From Rhynchopus sp. YZ270_cl-10 (lineage: Eukaryota; Euglenozoa; Diplonemea; Diplonemida; Diplonemidae): a stretch of DNA of 64,000 nt. The stretch is from NCBI GenBank assembly GCA_964035575.1, contig OZ037836.1:1488001-1552000 (forward strand), written 5' to 3'. The notes below the pieces were generated by a model that did not search any database, was not told where the DNA came from, and was given only the letters and a program-made list of their open reading frames with translations. The translations under genes were made by a program, and so were the position numbers. Below, one piece after another: positions 10,254 to 19,349 of the stretch (the stretch's first letter is position 1; the number at the start of each line of letters is the position of its first letter).

Positions 10254-10403
10254 ATGTCCGACCCCCCCCCACCCCCCGCCTCCAAAAAATTATGCGGAAA
10301 TTGTCCGCCAAAATGTTTTATATACCTTCCCAAAAAGGGGGGTTTTTTTATTTTTGGTACCAATTCGTACTTTCCCAATCGCCCCAAGTCATGGCTCAAA
10401 AGT

Positions 10404-10914
10404 TCCTGGCGAAGCCACGGTACGCAACATTTCTGAAAAATGTCGACATAAATTGGCACTGTCGTTGGTAATTATCGTCAGTTCCGTTAAATTTTACCTA
10501 CGTATTTTGCTAGAACGAAAGTTTCTGGCGAAGCCACGGTACGCAACATTTCTGAAAAATGTCGACATAAATTGGCACTGTCGTTGGTAATTATCGTCAG
10601 TTCCGTTAAATTTTACCTACGTATTTTGCTAGAACGAAAGTTTCTGGCGAAGCCACGGTACGCAACATTTCTGAAAAATGTCGACATAAATTGGCACTGT
10701 CGTTGGTAATTATCGTCAGTTCCGTTAAATTTTACCTACGTATTTTGCTAGAACGAAAGTTTCTGGCGAAGCCACGGTACGCAACATTTCTGAAAAATGT
10801 CGACATAAATTGGCACTGTCGTTGGTAATTATCGTCAGTTCCGTTAAATTTTACCTACGTATTTTGCTAGAACGAAAGTTTCTGGCGAAGCCACGGTGCG
10901 CAACATTTCAAAAA
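10404..10914. repeat. 119-bp tandem repeat, four full copies plus a partial
   Basis: The unit contains TGGC-GAA-GCCA followed by CGGTACGCAAC and CTGAAAAATGTCGAC. Its start recurs at 10407, 10526, 10645, 10764 and 10883, exactly 119 bp apart, with near-identical copies. The last copy passes into a different tail (CATTTCAAAAAATTG) that also occurs, inverted, at about 33760. No coding function is apparent. Confidence 0.9.
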
Positions 10915-10976
10915 ATTGCGCTTATATTTGCACATTTGTGCTGAACTATGTCATGGGAAAGGGTGGGTTGCAATCT

Positions 10977-10991
10977 TGCGCCGCAGGCGCA
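10977..10991. repeat. C-GCA-G mini-hairpin (TGCGCC-GCA-GGCGCA)
   Basis: A six-base-pair stem closed by C-G around a GCA triloop, followed directly by CGGTACGCTAC. It is the second hairpin of a two-hairpin unit whose first member is TGGC-GAA-GCCA at 10883-10893. The same pair in the same order occurs at 37688-37760 and inverted at 33690-33800. Confidence 0.8.
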
Positions 10992-11092
10992 CGGTACGCT
11001 ACTTTTTTCGTTGGCCATGCTGCATGCTTCCTTCTTCTTTCTCACTCCTCATTGGGTTCTACGAGCTCCGTCCGTAAAATGGTGGGGTCACA

Positions 11093-11290
11093 ACATGCAG
11101 CAAAGTTCGCAGCTATGCAAACTGCCCCCACGTTTACTTTGCACTTTGCCCTCAGTGGCCAAGTGCTGACCATATTTTACACTAAACCTGAAAATGCCCT
11201 GTAAAAACTGACACATGCATTTTAGGTCAAAAATACTCATTTCTCAGCGCAAAGTGACCCCATCACAGCACGCACGGACTCCCGAGAATC
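11093..11290. repeat. Dispersed repeat (copy of 1-195)
   Basis: Near-identical to the start of the window. The region from here to 11553 holds no gene, only A/C-rich spacer and a sequence (CACCCCAAAAATAAAGTG at 11404) resembling one at about 8707. Confidence 0.75.
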
Positions 11291-11553
11291 GAGAAAAAAA
11301 TTTTCCCCCAATTTGTTGGGGGCCAAAAAAGAAAAATTTCCCCCCGACCCCCCGACTCCGACCCCCCAAAAAGTTTATACAGGGAAATAATTTTTCGCAA
11401 AAAACACCCCAAAAATAAAGTGTAATTTTTGTACTTCTTTTGTAGTTGTTTTGTGCTGTTTTTGTACTGGATTTAGCCACACCAAATAATACAAAAAATC
11501 ACAAAGATCCATACAAATCCACACAATGGATTTAATTGCATATGTGGCCTGGT

Positions 11554-12738
11554 CAGGGGTGTCGCTAATTTTGGGGAAATTTTTGAAAAATCTGAAATCG
11601 GGGTGCAATTTTTTTTTTTTTTACGTGGGGATTTTTTTTCCATTACCAGGGGGCGAAAAAACAGTGTTTTGTGGCATTTCCGAGCCAATCCCAGGCTGTG
11701 GTGGGGGATATACGGAAAAATGGACAAACTTTTAGTGACTTAAATTTTCACAAAATATGAACCCATACTCTTAAACATGGGTCATTTTCAGGTCTGAAAA
11801 CCCAAATTCAGATGAAATTGTGGTGTTTTTGACATTACTGAGAACAGTAGGTAGCGCCGCAGGCGCACGGTACCCAACTTTTGTCTTTTCTTTTTCCCTT
11901 TTCTCTGCGTTCTTTTGAATGTGCGAGCCGATTGCTCTCCACGGTGGGGTCACATGTGTGCGCTAAAATACGCTAAAGTACCCTTACACTGAAGTATGAG
12001 ATTCTCTGGTTTTAGCAAGGAAACCCTTGCAAGCATGTTCCCAGATCACGAAAAGAGGGGAGGCGTTTTTGGGCGTTTTTGTTGATTGCATCGTCCGATG
12101 CGGTGCAATTGCAGAAAGTGATGGGGTCATTTTGGAAAAATGGACGAGTTTTCGGTATTTAAGTTTTCACCATTTTTTTTATTCCTGTGCACTTTTCGAG
12201 ACTGCCGATTCTCGTAAACAAGGGTCATGTTCAAGTCCGAAAACACAGCTTCAGATGAAATTGTGGTGTTCTTGACTGAGAACGGTAGCGCCGCAGGCGC
12301 ACGGTACCCAACTTTTGTCTTTTTGTCTTTTCCTTTTTCTCTGCGTTCTTTTGATTGCGCGAGCCGATTGCTCTCCACGGTGGGGTCACATGTGTGCGCA
12401 AAAACACGCTATGGTACCTTTACTAAGGAAACCCTGGTTTGCAAAAAAAAGGGGTAAGGCAGGGTAAGGAAATCCCACCCAAAAAATAAATCTTCGCGGG
12501 GTGAGGGCGGCACCTGGTGATTTTCCCTGACCCCCAAAAACCTCGTTTTTGGAACGTTCTGACACAACCGAGTTCACGGTGGCCTCTCACTTAAAAAAAG
12601 AACAAGTTGTTAACACATTAAACCCACCCTGTATTAGGTGCAATTTTTTTTTTCCTACACAGATTTTACTAGGGGTGCAAATTTTTTTTTTGGTTTTGAA
12701 AAAGTCGGGACCCTGGACCCGAATTAGCGACACCCCTG
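11554..12738. mobile_element. Inverted-repeat-bounded region (CAGGGGTGTCGCTAATT ends)
   Basis: CAGGGGTGTCGCTAATT at 11554 faces its complement ending at 12738. Sequence just inside both ends shares a GGGGTGCAA-T-run feature. The CAGGGGTG terminus resembles hAT ends, but the flanks show no 8-bp duplication, so this may be two facing element ends. Inside, two direct copies (about 11835-11960 and 12270-12395) each carry GCGCC-GCA-GGCGC, ACGGTACCCAAC, and then CGAGCCGATTGCTCTCCACG. Confidence 0.4.
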
Positions 12739-13020
12739 GTTTTATATGATACGAGAAATTTTTTGATAAGTGTTGCATTTTGCCCCAAAGTGTGACGCGA
12801 GCGTGACGGTATTTTGAGGGGGGTTTTCACAAAAAATCGATTTTTTTTAGTCAGGAAAGTCTCTGTAGAGGTTTTCTGGCGGTTTATTGGGATATTTGGG
12901 TGATCCCCAGGGCGATTTGCGGCCAGGTACGCCCATTTTAGTGGATTTCTTCACCTAAATTTCAAAAAAATGGTTTTGGACACCAAATCCTTAAGGAATT
13001 CCTTCTACGTGGACCCCCCT
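12739..13020. repeat. Dispersed repeat, inverted copy of 40724-40968 and 41471-41500
   Basis: Aligns inverted with 40724-40968 (GGACCCCCCTA, GGAATTCCTTAAGG, CGTCACGCTCGCGTCAC). It preserves the uninterrupted site GCAACACTTATCAAAAAA, where the 40.97-kb copy is broken by an insertion. It ends directly at the pyrimidine tract before twin-CX9C copy 2. Confidence 0.8.
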
Positions 13021-13039
13021 AATCCCCCCCTCCCCACAG

Positions 13040-13207
13040 CCAGCCAGAGGGTCACACCCGTGCCTACGCGAACGGGAAGCAGTGCAGCGTTGCATAGAAC
13101 AGCGTCTTGCAAGCAAATGCCAGCCCATCCTCGACGCCTTCAACACCTGCGAGGAGAAGTACTTCACAAAGACCAAGGTGGACGCGATACACGACAACGT
13201 GAAATGA
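13040..13207 (+). pseudogene. Orphan 3' exon of a twin-CX9C protein, copy 2
   Basis: Same structure as 3376-3543, after CCCCTCCCCACAG. One visible replacement is Lys to Glu after the second Cys (CIEQRLASKC). Both C-x9-C pairs and the stop (13205) are retained. The upstream sequence is an unrelated dispersed repeat, so the 5' exon is missing here too. Retention of all four cysteines in both copies fits either recent duplication or selection. Confidence 0.6.
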
Positions 13208-13330
13208 GGCAAAAAAATAAGTTCTGCTCCCTCACAACTTTTTGAATAGCACAACCCGACACAGCACAACCCACCCCCACCACCACAGTTCCACCACATT
13301 ATATACCCGTCACACCCTTCACACTTCAAA

Positions 13331-14491
13331 ATGATGTCTCTTCGTTCCATTGTGCTCCAGGCGAAGTTCGTGCTCTCTGCTGTGCAGCTGGGTGCCGTGC
13401 AGATGCGCAGCAAGGTGACCAAGGCAGCAAAGAAGCCTGTGGCGAAGAAGTCTGCGTCGAAGAAGGTGTCTGCCAAGAAGGTGAAGGCTGCTCTTAAGGC
13501 TGCCCTGAAGGCTCTCTCTGCCAAGAAGGCTGCGAAGAAGGCACAGGCTGTCAAGGTGAAGAAGGCTGCTCTTAAGGCTGCCCTGAAGGCTCGCGCTGCC
13601 AAGAAGGCTGCGAAGAAGGCACAGGTTGTCAAGGCCAAGAAGGCTGCCCTGAAGGCTCGTGCTGCGAAGAAGGCACAGGTCAAGAAGGACAAGAAGGCTG
13701 CTTACAAGGTCATGAAAGCCGCCCTCAAGAAGATCCAGAAAAAGGCAAAGAAGGCTCGTGTTGACGAGGCAAAGCAGATAAAAAAAACAGAGAAGGCTGC
13801 CCTGAAGGCTCGTGTTGCCGAGGCAAAGCAGATAAAAAAAACAGAGAAGGCTGCCCTGAAGGCTCGTGTTGCCGAGGCAAAGCAGATCAAAAAAACAGAG
13901 AAGGCTCGTGTTGCCGAGGCAAAGCAGGTCAAGAAAACAGAGAAGGCTGCCCTGAAGGCTCGTGTTGACGAGGTAAAGCAGGTTCAGAAGGCAAAGAAGG
14001 CTGCTCTCAGGGCTCGTGTTGCGAAGAGAAAGCAGGCTGTCAAGGCCAAGAAGGCTGCCCTCAAGGCTCGTCTGGCGAAGAAGAGACAGGCTGCCAAGGA
14101 CAAGAAGGCTGCCCTCAAGGCTCGTGTCAACGAGGAGAAGGCCAAGAAGGCCAAGATCGCATCGAGCGGACCTATCACCGCACGCACCCTGTTCTTCCAG
14201 AAGACGATGAAGGGAACGAAGCTGACCCTGAAGGATATGAACACGAAGTGGGCAGCACTCTCCGCCCAGCAGCGTGGAGTGCTCGAGGCTGAGGCAGCAA
14301 AGAACAAGGCCAAGAGGACCGACATCCGCCAGAGCCTGAAGAAGCCTGCTACCAAGTACGCGCTCTTCACGAAGAAGCACTTCCCCGCTGAGTACACGGC
14401 TGCCATGAAGTCTGGCCTTCCCCGCAAGGAGGCCTTCGCGACTGCGATACATGCTGTGTTGAAGAAGTACCGTTCCCAGCGAAGTGTCTGA
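13331..14491 (+). CDS. Basic HMG-box-like DNA-packaging protein, probably mitochondrial (copy 2)
   Basis: The protein has 386 aa, 70 more than copy 1, and is otherwise nearly identical. The extra length lies in the Lys/Ala-rich middle: additional blocks ALKALSAKKAAKKAQ and ALKARAAKKAAKKAQ early on, and extra 18-residue AALKARVAEAKQIKKTEK units. The presequence-like N-terminus and the two HMG-like segments (last 109 residues) are unchanged. The repeat region therefore varies in copy number while both ends stay fixed, as expected for a flexible spacer or DNA-neutralising tail. It shares 5' and 3' flanks with copy 1, including the 102-bp direct repeats at 13128 and 14597. Confidence 0.8.
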   Translation: MMSLRSIVLQAKFVLSAVQLGAVQMRSKVTKAAKKPVAKKSASKKVSAKKVKAALKAALKALSAKKAAKKAQAVKVKKAALKAALKARAAKKAAKKAQVVKAKKAALKARAAKKAQVKKDKKAAYKVMKAALKKIQKKAKKARVDEAKQIKKTEKAALKARVAEAKQIKKTEKAALKARVAEAKQIKKTEKARVAEAKQVKKTEKAALKARVDEVKQVQKAKKAALRARVAKRKQAVKAKKAALKARLAKKRQAAKDKKAALKARVNEEKAKKAKIASSGPITARTLFFQKTMKGTKLTLKDMNTKWAALSAQQRGVLEAEAAKNKAKRTDIRQSLKKPATKYALFTKKHFPAEYTAAMKSGLPRKEAFATAIHAVLKKYRSQRSV

Positions 14492-14596
14492 CGTATTGAT
14501 GCAACCCTGCTGCAAGTCAAGGAGGCCTGCTGCAAGCAGTGGTTGTGTTGTTTGGTTTGATTGATATGATTCTCAGTCAAAGTTGATTTTTTTGTG

Positions 14597-14698
14597 TCCT
14601 CGACGCCTTCAACACCTGCGAGGAGAAGTACTTCACAAAGACCAAGGTGGACGCGATACACGACAACGTGAAATGAGGCAAAAAATAAGTTCTGCTCC
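14597..14698 (+). repeat. Direct repeat of the twin-CX9C gene tail, downstream of HMG gene 2
   Basis: Matches 4723-4824 and the end of the exon at 13128-13230. It encodes the last 25 codons and TGA at 14674. The spacer to 14989 is shared with copy 1 and has no gene. Confidence 0.85.
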
Positions 14699-14989
14699 TT
14701 CTGGGGCGAGGTTTGAGCACCGGAGAACGAATACACCCTTGTATTATACAAGGCAGAAAAAAGGGGACATTTGGGCACGCATGCGGCTAAATAGTACCTA
14801 TTTTCCAGAATTTCCTAACCTAAGTAGACAAATTTACCTGTTTTTATTACCTTGTGGTGTGGTTTCCGCATTTTTCACATTTTTTACATTTTCGAGGCAG
14901 GGCGCTTCATTGGTTCGTTAGTCTCAAAGGCCGCACAGTGCGGAGTATCTTCGATACTTCAAATACAAGAAAACAACCCCCCTGCATTT

Positions 14990-15106
14990 CACAACTTTTT
15001 GAATAGCACAACCCGACACAGCACAACCCACCCCCACCACCACAGTTCCACCTCATTATATACCCGTCACACCCTTCACACTTCAAAATGATGTCTCTTC
15101 GTTCCA
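14990..15106 (+). promoter_or_regulatory. Duplicated HMG 5' flank fused to LRR gene copy B
   Basis: The 5' block of the HMG gene, with ATGATG at 15088, MMSLRSI codons, then an out-of-frame switch to ubiquitin-like sequence; TGA comes after 15 codons. The breakpoint is the same as in copy A, so the chimera arose before the segmental duplication. Confidence 0.8.
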
Positions 15107-15527
15107 TTGGATCAGCACACAGTCGAGGTGGGTGAAGATGACACAGTGGAGGGCTTGCGGCGGAAGGTGGCGTCTGCAATGGGGTTGCCTGAAGACAGCT
15201 TTTGCATGAGTTTCGGAGACGAAGCGCTGGGAGAAGGAGCGGACATGACGCAGCTGAGTGCTGGTGACAATCATCCTCACGAAGACGAAGAAGTAAGAAG
15301 CCATTGCAGAGCTTCATGCGTTGGGTGTGACCGACATCACAGCCGAGAAGTTGGAGAGTGTGGAGGATCCTGAGGTGGCGTGTTTGCTTCTGCAGGCGGA
15401 GGTTGCGACTATCATTCCGGATTGGTTCTTGTCATGCACTTCGTTGACGAGACTTGATCTCAGTGCTGAGTCCATTGTGACTCACATCGGAGACAGCTTC
15501 CTGGCCCACTGCACCTCGTTGACAAGT

Positions 15528-17392
15528 GTCGGGGAAGACCTTTTCTGGGCGATGAAGACGTGGCTCGCTGCACTGCGTTGGCCTGATGGAGCGGTACGGA
15601 TGGAAATGGGACGATTTCCACTGCTGGACGACGCATACCGGGATGAGGGTGAGAATCCAGCAGTATGAGAGCGGCAAGTGGCTGCACGAGCTGCGGGTGG
15701 GCATTCGCGCGAAAGTATTCCGAGCGACGGCGGAACGCAGAACAGGGATGAAGGGGATCGAGAGCGGCGTGGACCGGCAGCTGACGAACGAGCTGTGGAG
15801 AGACGCTTCGACGGACAGGTACGTGGCAGGTACCATTCGGGGCACTTTGTCAGGCTCGACGGTGGTGGGTGTGCACTTGCAGGAATGGGGAAAAGACGTG
15901 TCGTCGCTGGGCAGGTACTGCGACATGGCGATTGAGACGAGGGTGCACACGTGGTGGTGGTGCCCGCGGTGGGACTCGCACCGGGGAGAAGATATCGACG
16001 AGCTCCGGATCACGCTCATGAACGCACCTCCATGCTTCATGAATCACGGCCTGGTGCCCGAGGTCTTCTTGCAGGAGTTAAGCGCGAAAGAGAAGGCGAA
16101 GCTGGTGAAGCGTGTGCAGGGGATGATGGCGGCAATCATCATTGCGCGCCATGCGTACGATCGGGAAATCGGGCGCCGCGACAAGAAGAACGCGCCGAAG
16201 CTGGGTGGGATGTCGATGTTTCCTTGGGGCTGGAAGCCGCCGCAGGAGGCAGAGCTGGAGACGTTCGACCCGCTTGAGCGTGTACTGTGGAAAAGTGGAC
16301 ATATCCACAGCGACAAATGGACGGAAGACCTTTTCTGGGCGATGAAGACGTGGCTCGCTGCACTGCGTTGGCCTGATGGCACAACGCCCCCCATCACGCA
16401 GATAGAGCTCATGTTGGATTTCGAAGTCTTCTCGGGGCTGGATGTGCCGGGGGTATCAGTGGGGAAAAGAGCTGAATTTTTCGGCAGTATGTTGCGACAG
16501 GCAGAGGTGATGGCGGGTGGTAGAACGGTGTGGAAAGGTGTTAGGTTGACTTCGGTGCGACATCTGGGGGAGCTGGGGGCCGGAACCCACGTGGGGTATT
16601 CTGTGAGACCTGTGCTGACGTATTCGGCAGAGGTTGAGCAGTACCTGCGTGACATGCGGCTGAAGGCGACCGAGAAGCAAGCAGCAACAGTGGCGCAGCA
16701 GAAGAAGAAGAAGAAGGGAACGGGATGGGGTGACTGCACGGTGACTCACTCTGCTGCCGACGAACGCTCCGTAAGGGGCGAACAATGGAAGCAGATGGCA
16801 GAGGCACAGGTGCAGGCAGAGACGAGACGGAAGGAGTCAGCGCTTGCCGCGGTCGCGGCAGCGCAGAGAATACGTGCGGGAGCGAGGAGGAGACAGACGC
16901 CGGCTGTCCGGGTAACGGCGAAAAGGAAGCAGGGGAACATGCAGGTGTGCGTCACACACAGTAGGTTGCGATGCGAGGACTGCACCCTCAACCGCAACAA
17001 CATCAACAACTGTTGTGCGATGCACCACTGCGATGCGAACATTTTGGAGGCATGCGATGAGGCAGTAGACTCGTGTGAACAGCACAGTATATCTGCGTGC
17101 GGGCAGTGTGCGGGGGCAGCGACACCGATGACGGCGAAGCAGTGCTGTGGCAAGCACCACAACTGCACAGGACACGACAGAGGAGCTTGCGATATTTGTG
17201 TGGCCAGTGAGAGGAAGAAGAAGAACCGTGACGGACGCCCGATGATTGCTTCGCCGCAATGCAAGAAGGGTCACCACGACGTGAATCAGACGCGTCTGGT
17301 GTTTCGATAACGATGGTGTACACGTGGTGCCATCCTCATAATTAGGCTGCTGGTCGGCTAATTGTGGGGGTGGGTCACGTTAACAAGTTTAA
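15528..17392 (+). mobile_element. 5'-truncated LINE (insertion B) in the LRR gene
   Basis: Flanked by CTCGTTGACAAGT (15515-15527 and 17393-17405). It has no poly(A), and its 3' end matches that of insertion A. The first 57 bases after the junction (15533-15589) are an exact direct copy of 16323-16379 inside the same element, a footprint expected when the reverse transcriptase jumps to a second template. The reverse transcriptase domain lies upstream in a full element and is absent here. Confidence 0.7.
15586..17310 (+). CDS. C-terminal part of a LINE polyprotein (Cys/His-rich tail)
   Basis: The open frame has 574 aa. It starts inside the polyprotein because of 5' truncation. Recognisable parts are a degenerate knuckle ending HTWWWCPRW (compare CPYC...HMWWECVAW in copy C), an ALRWPDG...ELMLDFEVFSGLDV segment shared with copy C, a Lys-rich linker (QQKKKKKGTG) and a terminal domain with many CxxC and CCxxHH motifs (CVTHSRLRCEDC, NCCAMHHC, QCCGKHHNC). 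This layout, a post-RT knuckle then a Cys/His tail, is typical of LINE ORF2 ends. The Cys/His tail probably binds nucleic acid. The first Cys of the knuckle is lost, which suggests decay. Confidence 0.65.
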   Translation: MERYGWKWDDFHCWTTHTGMRVRIQQYESGKWLHELRVGIRAKVFRATAERRTGMKGIESGVDRQLTNELWRDASTDRYVAGTIRGTLSGSTVVGVHLQEWGKDVSSLGRYCDMAIETRVHTWWWCPRWDSHRGEDIDELRITLMNAPPCFMNHGLVPEVFLQELSAKEKAKLVKRVQGMMAAIIIARHAYDREIGRRDKKNAPKLGGMSMFPWGWKPPQEAELETFDPLERVLWKSGHIHSDKWTEDLFWAMKTWLAALRWPDGTTPPITQIELMLDFEVFSGLDVPGVSVGKRAEFFGSMLRQAEVMAGGRTVWKGVRLTSVRHLGELGAGTHVGYSVRPVLTYSAEVEQYLRDMRLKATEKQAATVAQQKKKKKGTGWGDCTVTHSAADERSVRGEQWKQMAEAQVQAETRRKESALAAVAAAQRIRAGARRRQTPAVRVTAKRKQGNMQVCVTHSRLRCEDCTLNRNNINNCCAMHHCDANILEACDEAVDSCEQHSISACGQCAGAATPMTAKQCCGKHHNCTGHDRGACDICVASERKKKNRDGRPMIASPQCKKGHHDVNQTRLVFR

Positions 17393-17627
17393 CTCGTTGA
17401 CAAGTCTGGACCTCTCTGGGTTGAGCAATGTGACGGAGGTTGGCGCAGGCTTCCTTTACAACTGCAGCAGTTTAAGGACCCTGGATTTGTCGCCACTCAG
17501 CAATGTGACGCATATTCGTTTGTTCTTTGGAAGTGCGCATTTTGCTGGGAACTGCACTTCGTTGGCGAGCATTTACCTTTCCGGCTGCAGCAGTGTTGTG
17601 TCCGACGAAGTGAGGGCGAGAAGTTGA

Positions 17628-18545
17628 GTAAGCTTGTGGTTGAAACACGTCCGAAACGAATCAGAGACGAATCCCCCGAGCAAAGCCAGAAGTGACAGAG
17701 ACACGCACAATGACGACGTGGTATGTTGGTGGCAGGGCAGCACCTCCCCGAGGTGGAGGGTCTCTGGCAGTGTGTCTGCTTGCGTCCTCTGGTTCGGAGA
17801 AGAAGAGGGGCACAGTCTTGCTCACCGTGGCACAGACTACTACTTGGTGCGAGAGGAGAGCTGTGCTGAGCAAGACGTTCCACACATTGTGTTATGTTAC
17901 GCTGTGTCCCCATTGTGAAGCTTTCTTTTCACTCCTCTGCCTTTTAGGCTTTACCCCTTTTTATTGATGACACTTGTGATATATCGTTGGAAATCTTTTT
18001 GTATACGCGGACATATTTGTGCAAAGGTACAACTGCAAATAATTCCCCCAAAACAAAAGAAAAGAAAACAAAATACTGTAGCAGTGTGGCTACACTAATG
18101 CAACCAAGTTTTCAAAATAGAAACAAAGCATTCTGACACCTCCTGCAAAGCGTACTCCTTCTATTTGCGCTCTTTTAAGGATCCTGTGAAGACAGCATTG
18201 TGCCTGCTATCTAGTGATACTACTGATAGTACCACCTGATTTTTACCCCTCGCATAGGCGCGTATTGGCACGTAAAGGCGTGTAACGGCTGGGACAAATG
18301 GGTGGTGTTTGGCTTTTCGCGACTTTTCGAGAGGTAAACATCAGGTGGTAGTAGGCTATAATGAAACACAATTATGTTACTCTGTGCTGCAAAAGAATCC
18401 CCACAAAAACCCATGTCTTATTCATTACAACGTACCTCCCCCCCCCCTTTTTTTCTGTAATCCATCACTCTGAACTCGTTGACACCACGTGGTCTTTCAC
18501 TGTCTTCTTGGTAGCTTTGCACGAAGAGGTGTGAGGTGTGATGAC
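17628..18545. repeat. 3' flank of LRR copy B and spacer
   Basis: 17711-17890 and 18374-18541 match the flanks of the other LRR copies. The intervening 17900-18370 is unique A/T-rich spacer with no gene. Confidence 0.65.
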
Positions 18546-18549
18546 GGAG

Positions 18550-19060
18550 GCGAGTGGCTTCGTGTGATATGATGCAGGTTTCTTCTCCTCAGATGAGGAG
18601 TTCTGAGGACCACGGGGAGGGGAGGGTCGACAAGCGAAAACGTTTCATCTCCCGCCTTGTTGTCTGCTTAGCAGATGGCTTCACTGATGGATTCAATTTC
18701 TTCGGGGGCAGCCCTTTCCAGTGGATGACGGCGAGGGCCGTTTCCGTTTCCGTGAAGGGCGCATTGTTGCGACAGGCCTGTGTCTCTCAGGTGTCCAGAG
18801 TGTCGAGAGCACGACGACACACAGGTGTCGCTGGAACTGCAGCATTCGTTTGTGACGGAGGTGAATGGGAAAGAGTGAGAAGAGAAGCCGGAATCTGTGA
18901 ATAGGACAAAGAGTGTGCAAGAGTATGCCACGATGTGGAAGCGGTGCTTGGCCGAGCTGCCGCAGGTGAAGACTGAGCGTATGGTACCTTGCGCACCCTT
19001 CCACGACATAGTCGTGAAGTCGAGCATGCTTGTCGGAGGCATCCTGTGAGATGCCTCCAC
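18550..19060 (+). pseudogene. Degenerate coding sequence of unknown family
   Basis: Balanced base composition and amino-acid-like stretches appear in successive frames: DDGEGRFRFREGRIVATG at about 18727, LELQHSFVTEVNGKE at about 18832, and VQEYATMWKRCLAELPQVKT with MVPCAPFHDIVVKSSMLVGG at about 18917-19045. They lie in order but in different frames, which fits a decayed host gene. No known domain is recognisable. Introns are an alternative explanation for the frame changes. Confidence 0.35.
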
Positions 19061-19167
19061 CCCTTCAAGGAGTGACTACTCCATGCAGATGAGGCAGATG
19101 ACGGTGAAGCTGGCAGGAAGGCATGGGCGACACTCCGTCCGAACGTTGATTGACTTAATGTGTCATC

Positions 19168-19341
19168 ATGTCGGGGAGGAGGGAGGAGGAGATCAAGCGC
19201 AGTGTCCCCTCCATCAGCACGATTGGCCGAGGGGATATGCGTGTAGGAGAGGCACCTCTATTTGCGGTGACCGTTATTATGTCTGCTATTAGGGCGATGG
19301 GCCAGACCACGACGGGAGCCTTTTCTTTCCTCTTCACATAA
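19168..19341 (+). CDS. Small ORF or terminal exon (57 aa)
   Basis: The frame reads MSGRREEEIKRSVPSISTIG, then RGDMRVGEAPLFAVTVIMSA, then IRAMGQTTTGAFSFLFT and stop. A charged start is followed by a hydrophobic stretch (PLFAVTVIMSAI) that could be one membrane segment. It lies just left of the 92-bp satellite and right of the degenerate coding region, so it may be that gene's last part. I do not recognise the family. Confidence 0.3.
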   Translation: MSGRREEEIKRSVPSISTIGRGDMRVGEAPLFAVTVIMSAIRAMGQTTTGAFSFLFT

Positions 19342-19349
19342 CACCCCCC

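Larger units (their letters stand above)
15107..17627 (+). pseudogene. Ubiquitin-like/LRR gene, copy B: chimeric, frameshifted and LINE-interrupted
   Basis: Piece 15107-15527 holds the ubiquitin-like domain and first LRR. Compared with the other copies it has a 2-base loss in the LSAGDT codons (about 15267) and a TAA in place of TAC at 15294, so it is a pseudogene. Piece 17393-17627 holds a shortened set of LRRs. The LINE insertion sits after CTCGTTGACAAGT, at the same nucleotide as in copy A. The 3' flank continues as in copies A and D. Confidence 0.8.

Noticed and set aside
10404-10914. 119-bp, 92-bp and 16-bp arrays considered as CRISPR
   Set aside because: The whole unit is repeated; there is no alternation of constant repeat and variable spacer, no cas genes, and the genome is eukaryotic.
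11554-12738. CAGGGGTGTCGCTAATT pair as a proven hAT element
   Set aside because: The ends are inverted and hAT-like, but the flanking 8 bases differ (GGCCTGGT against GTTTTATA), so it is listed only as an inverted-repeat region.
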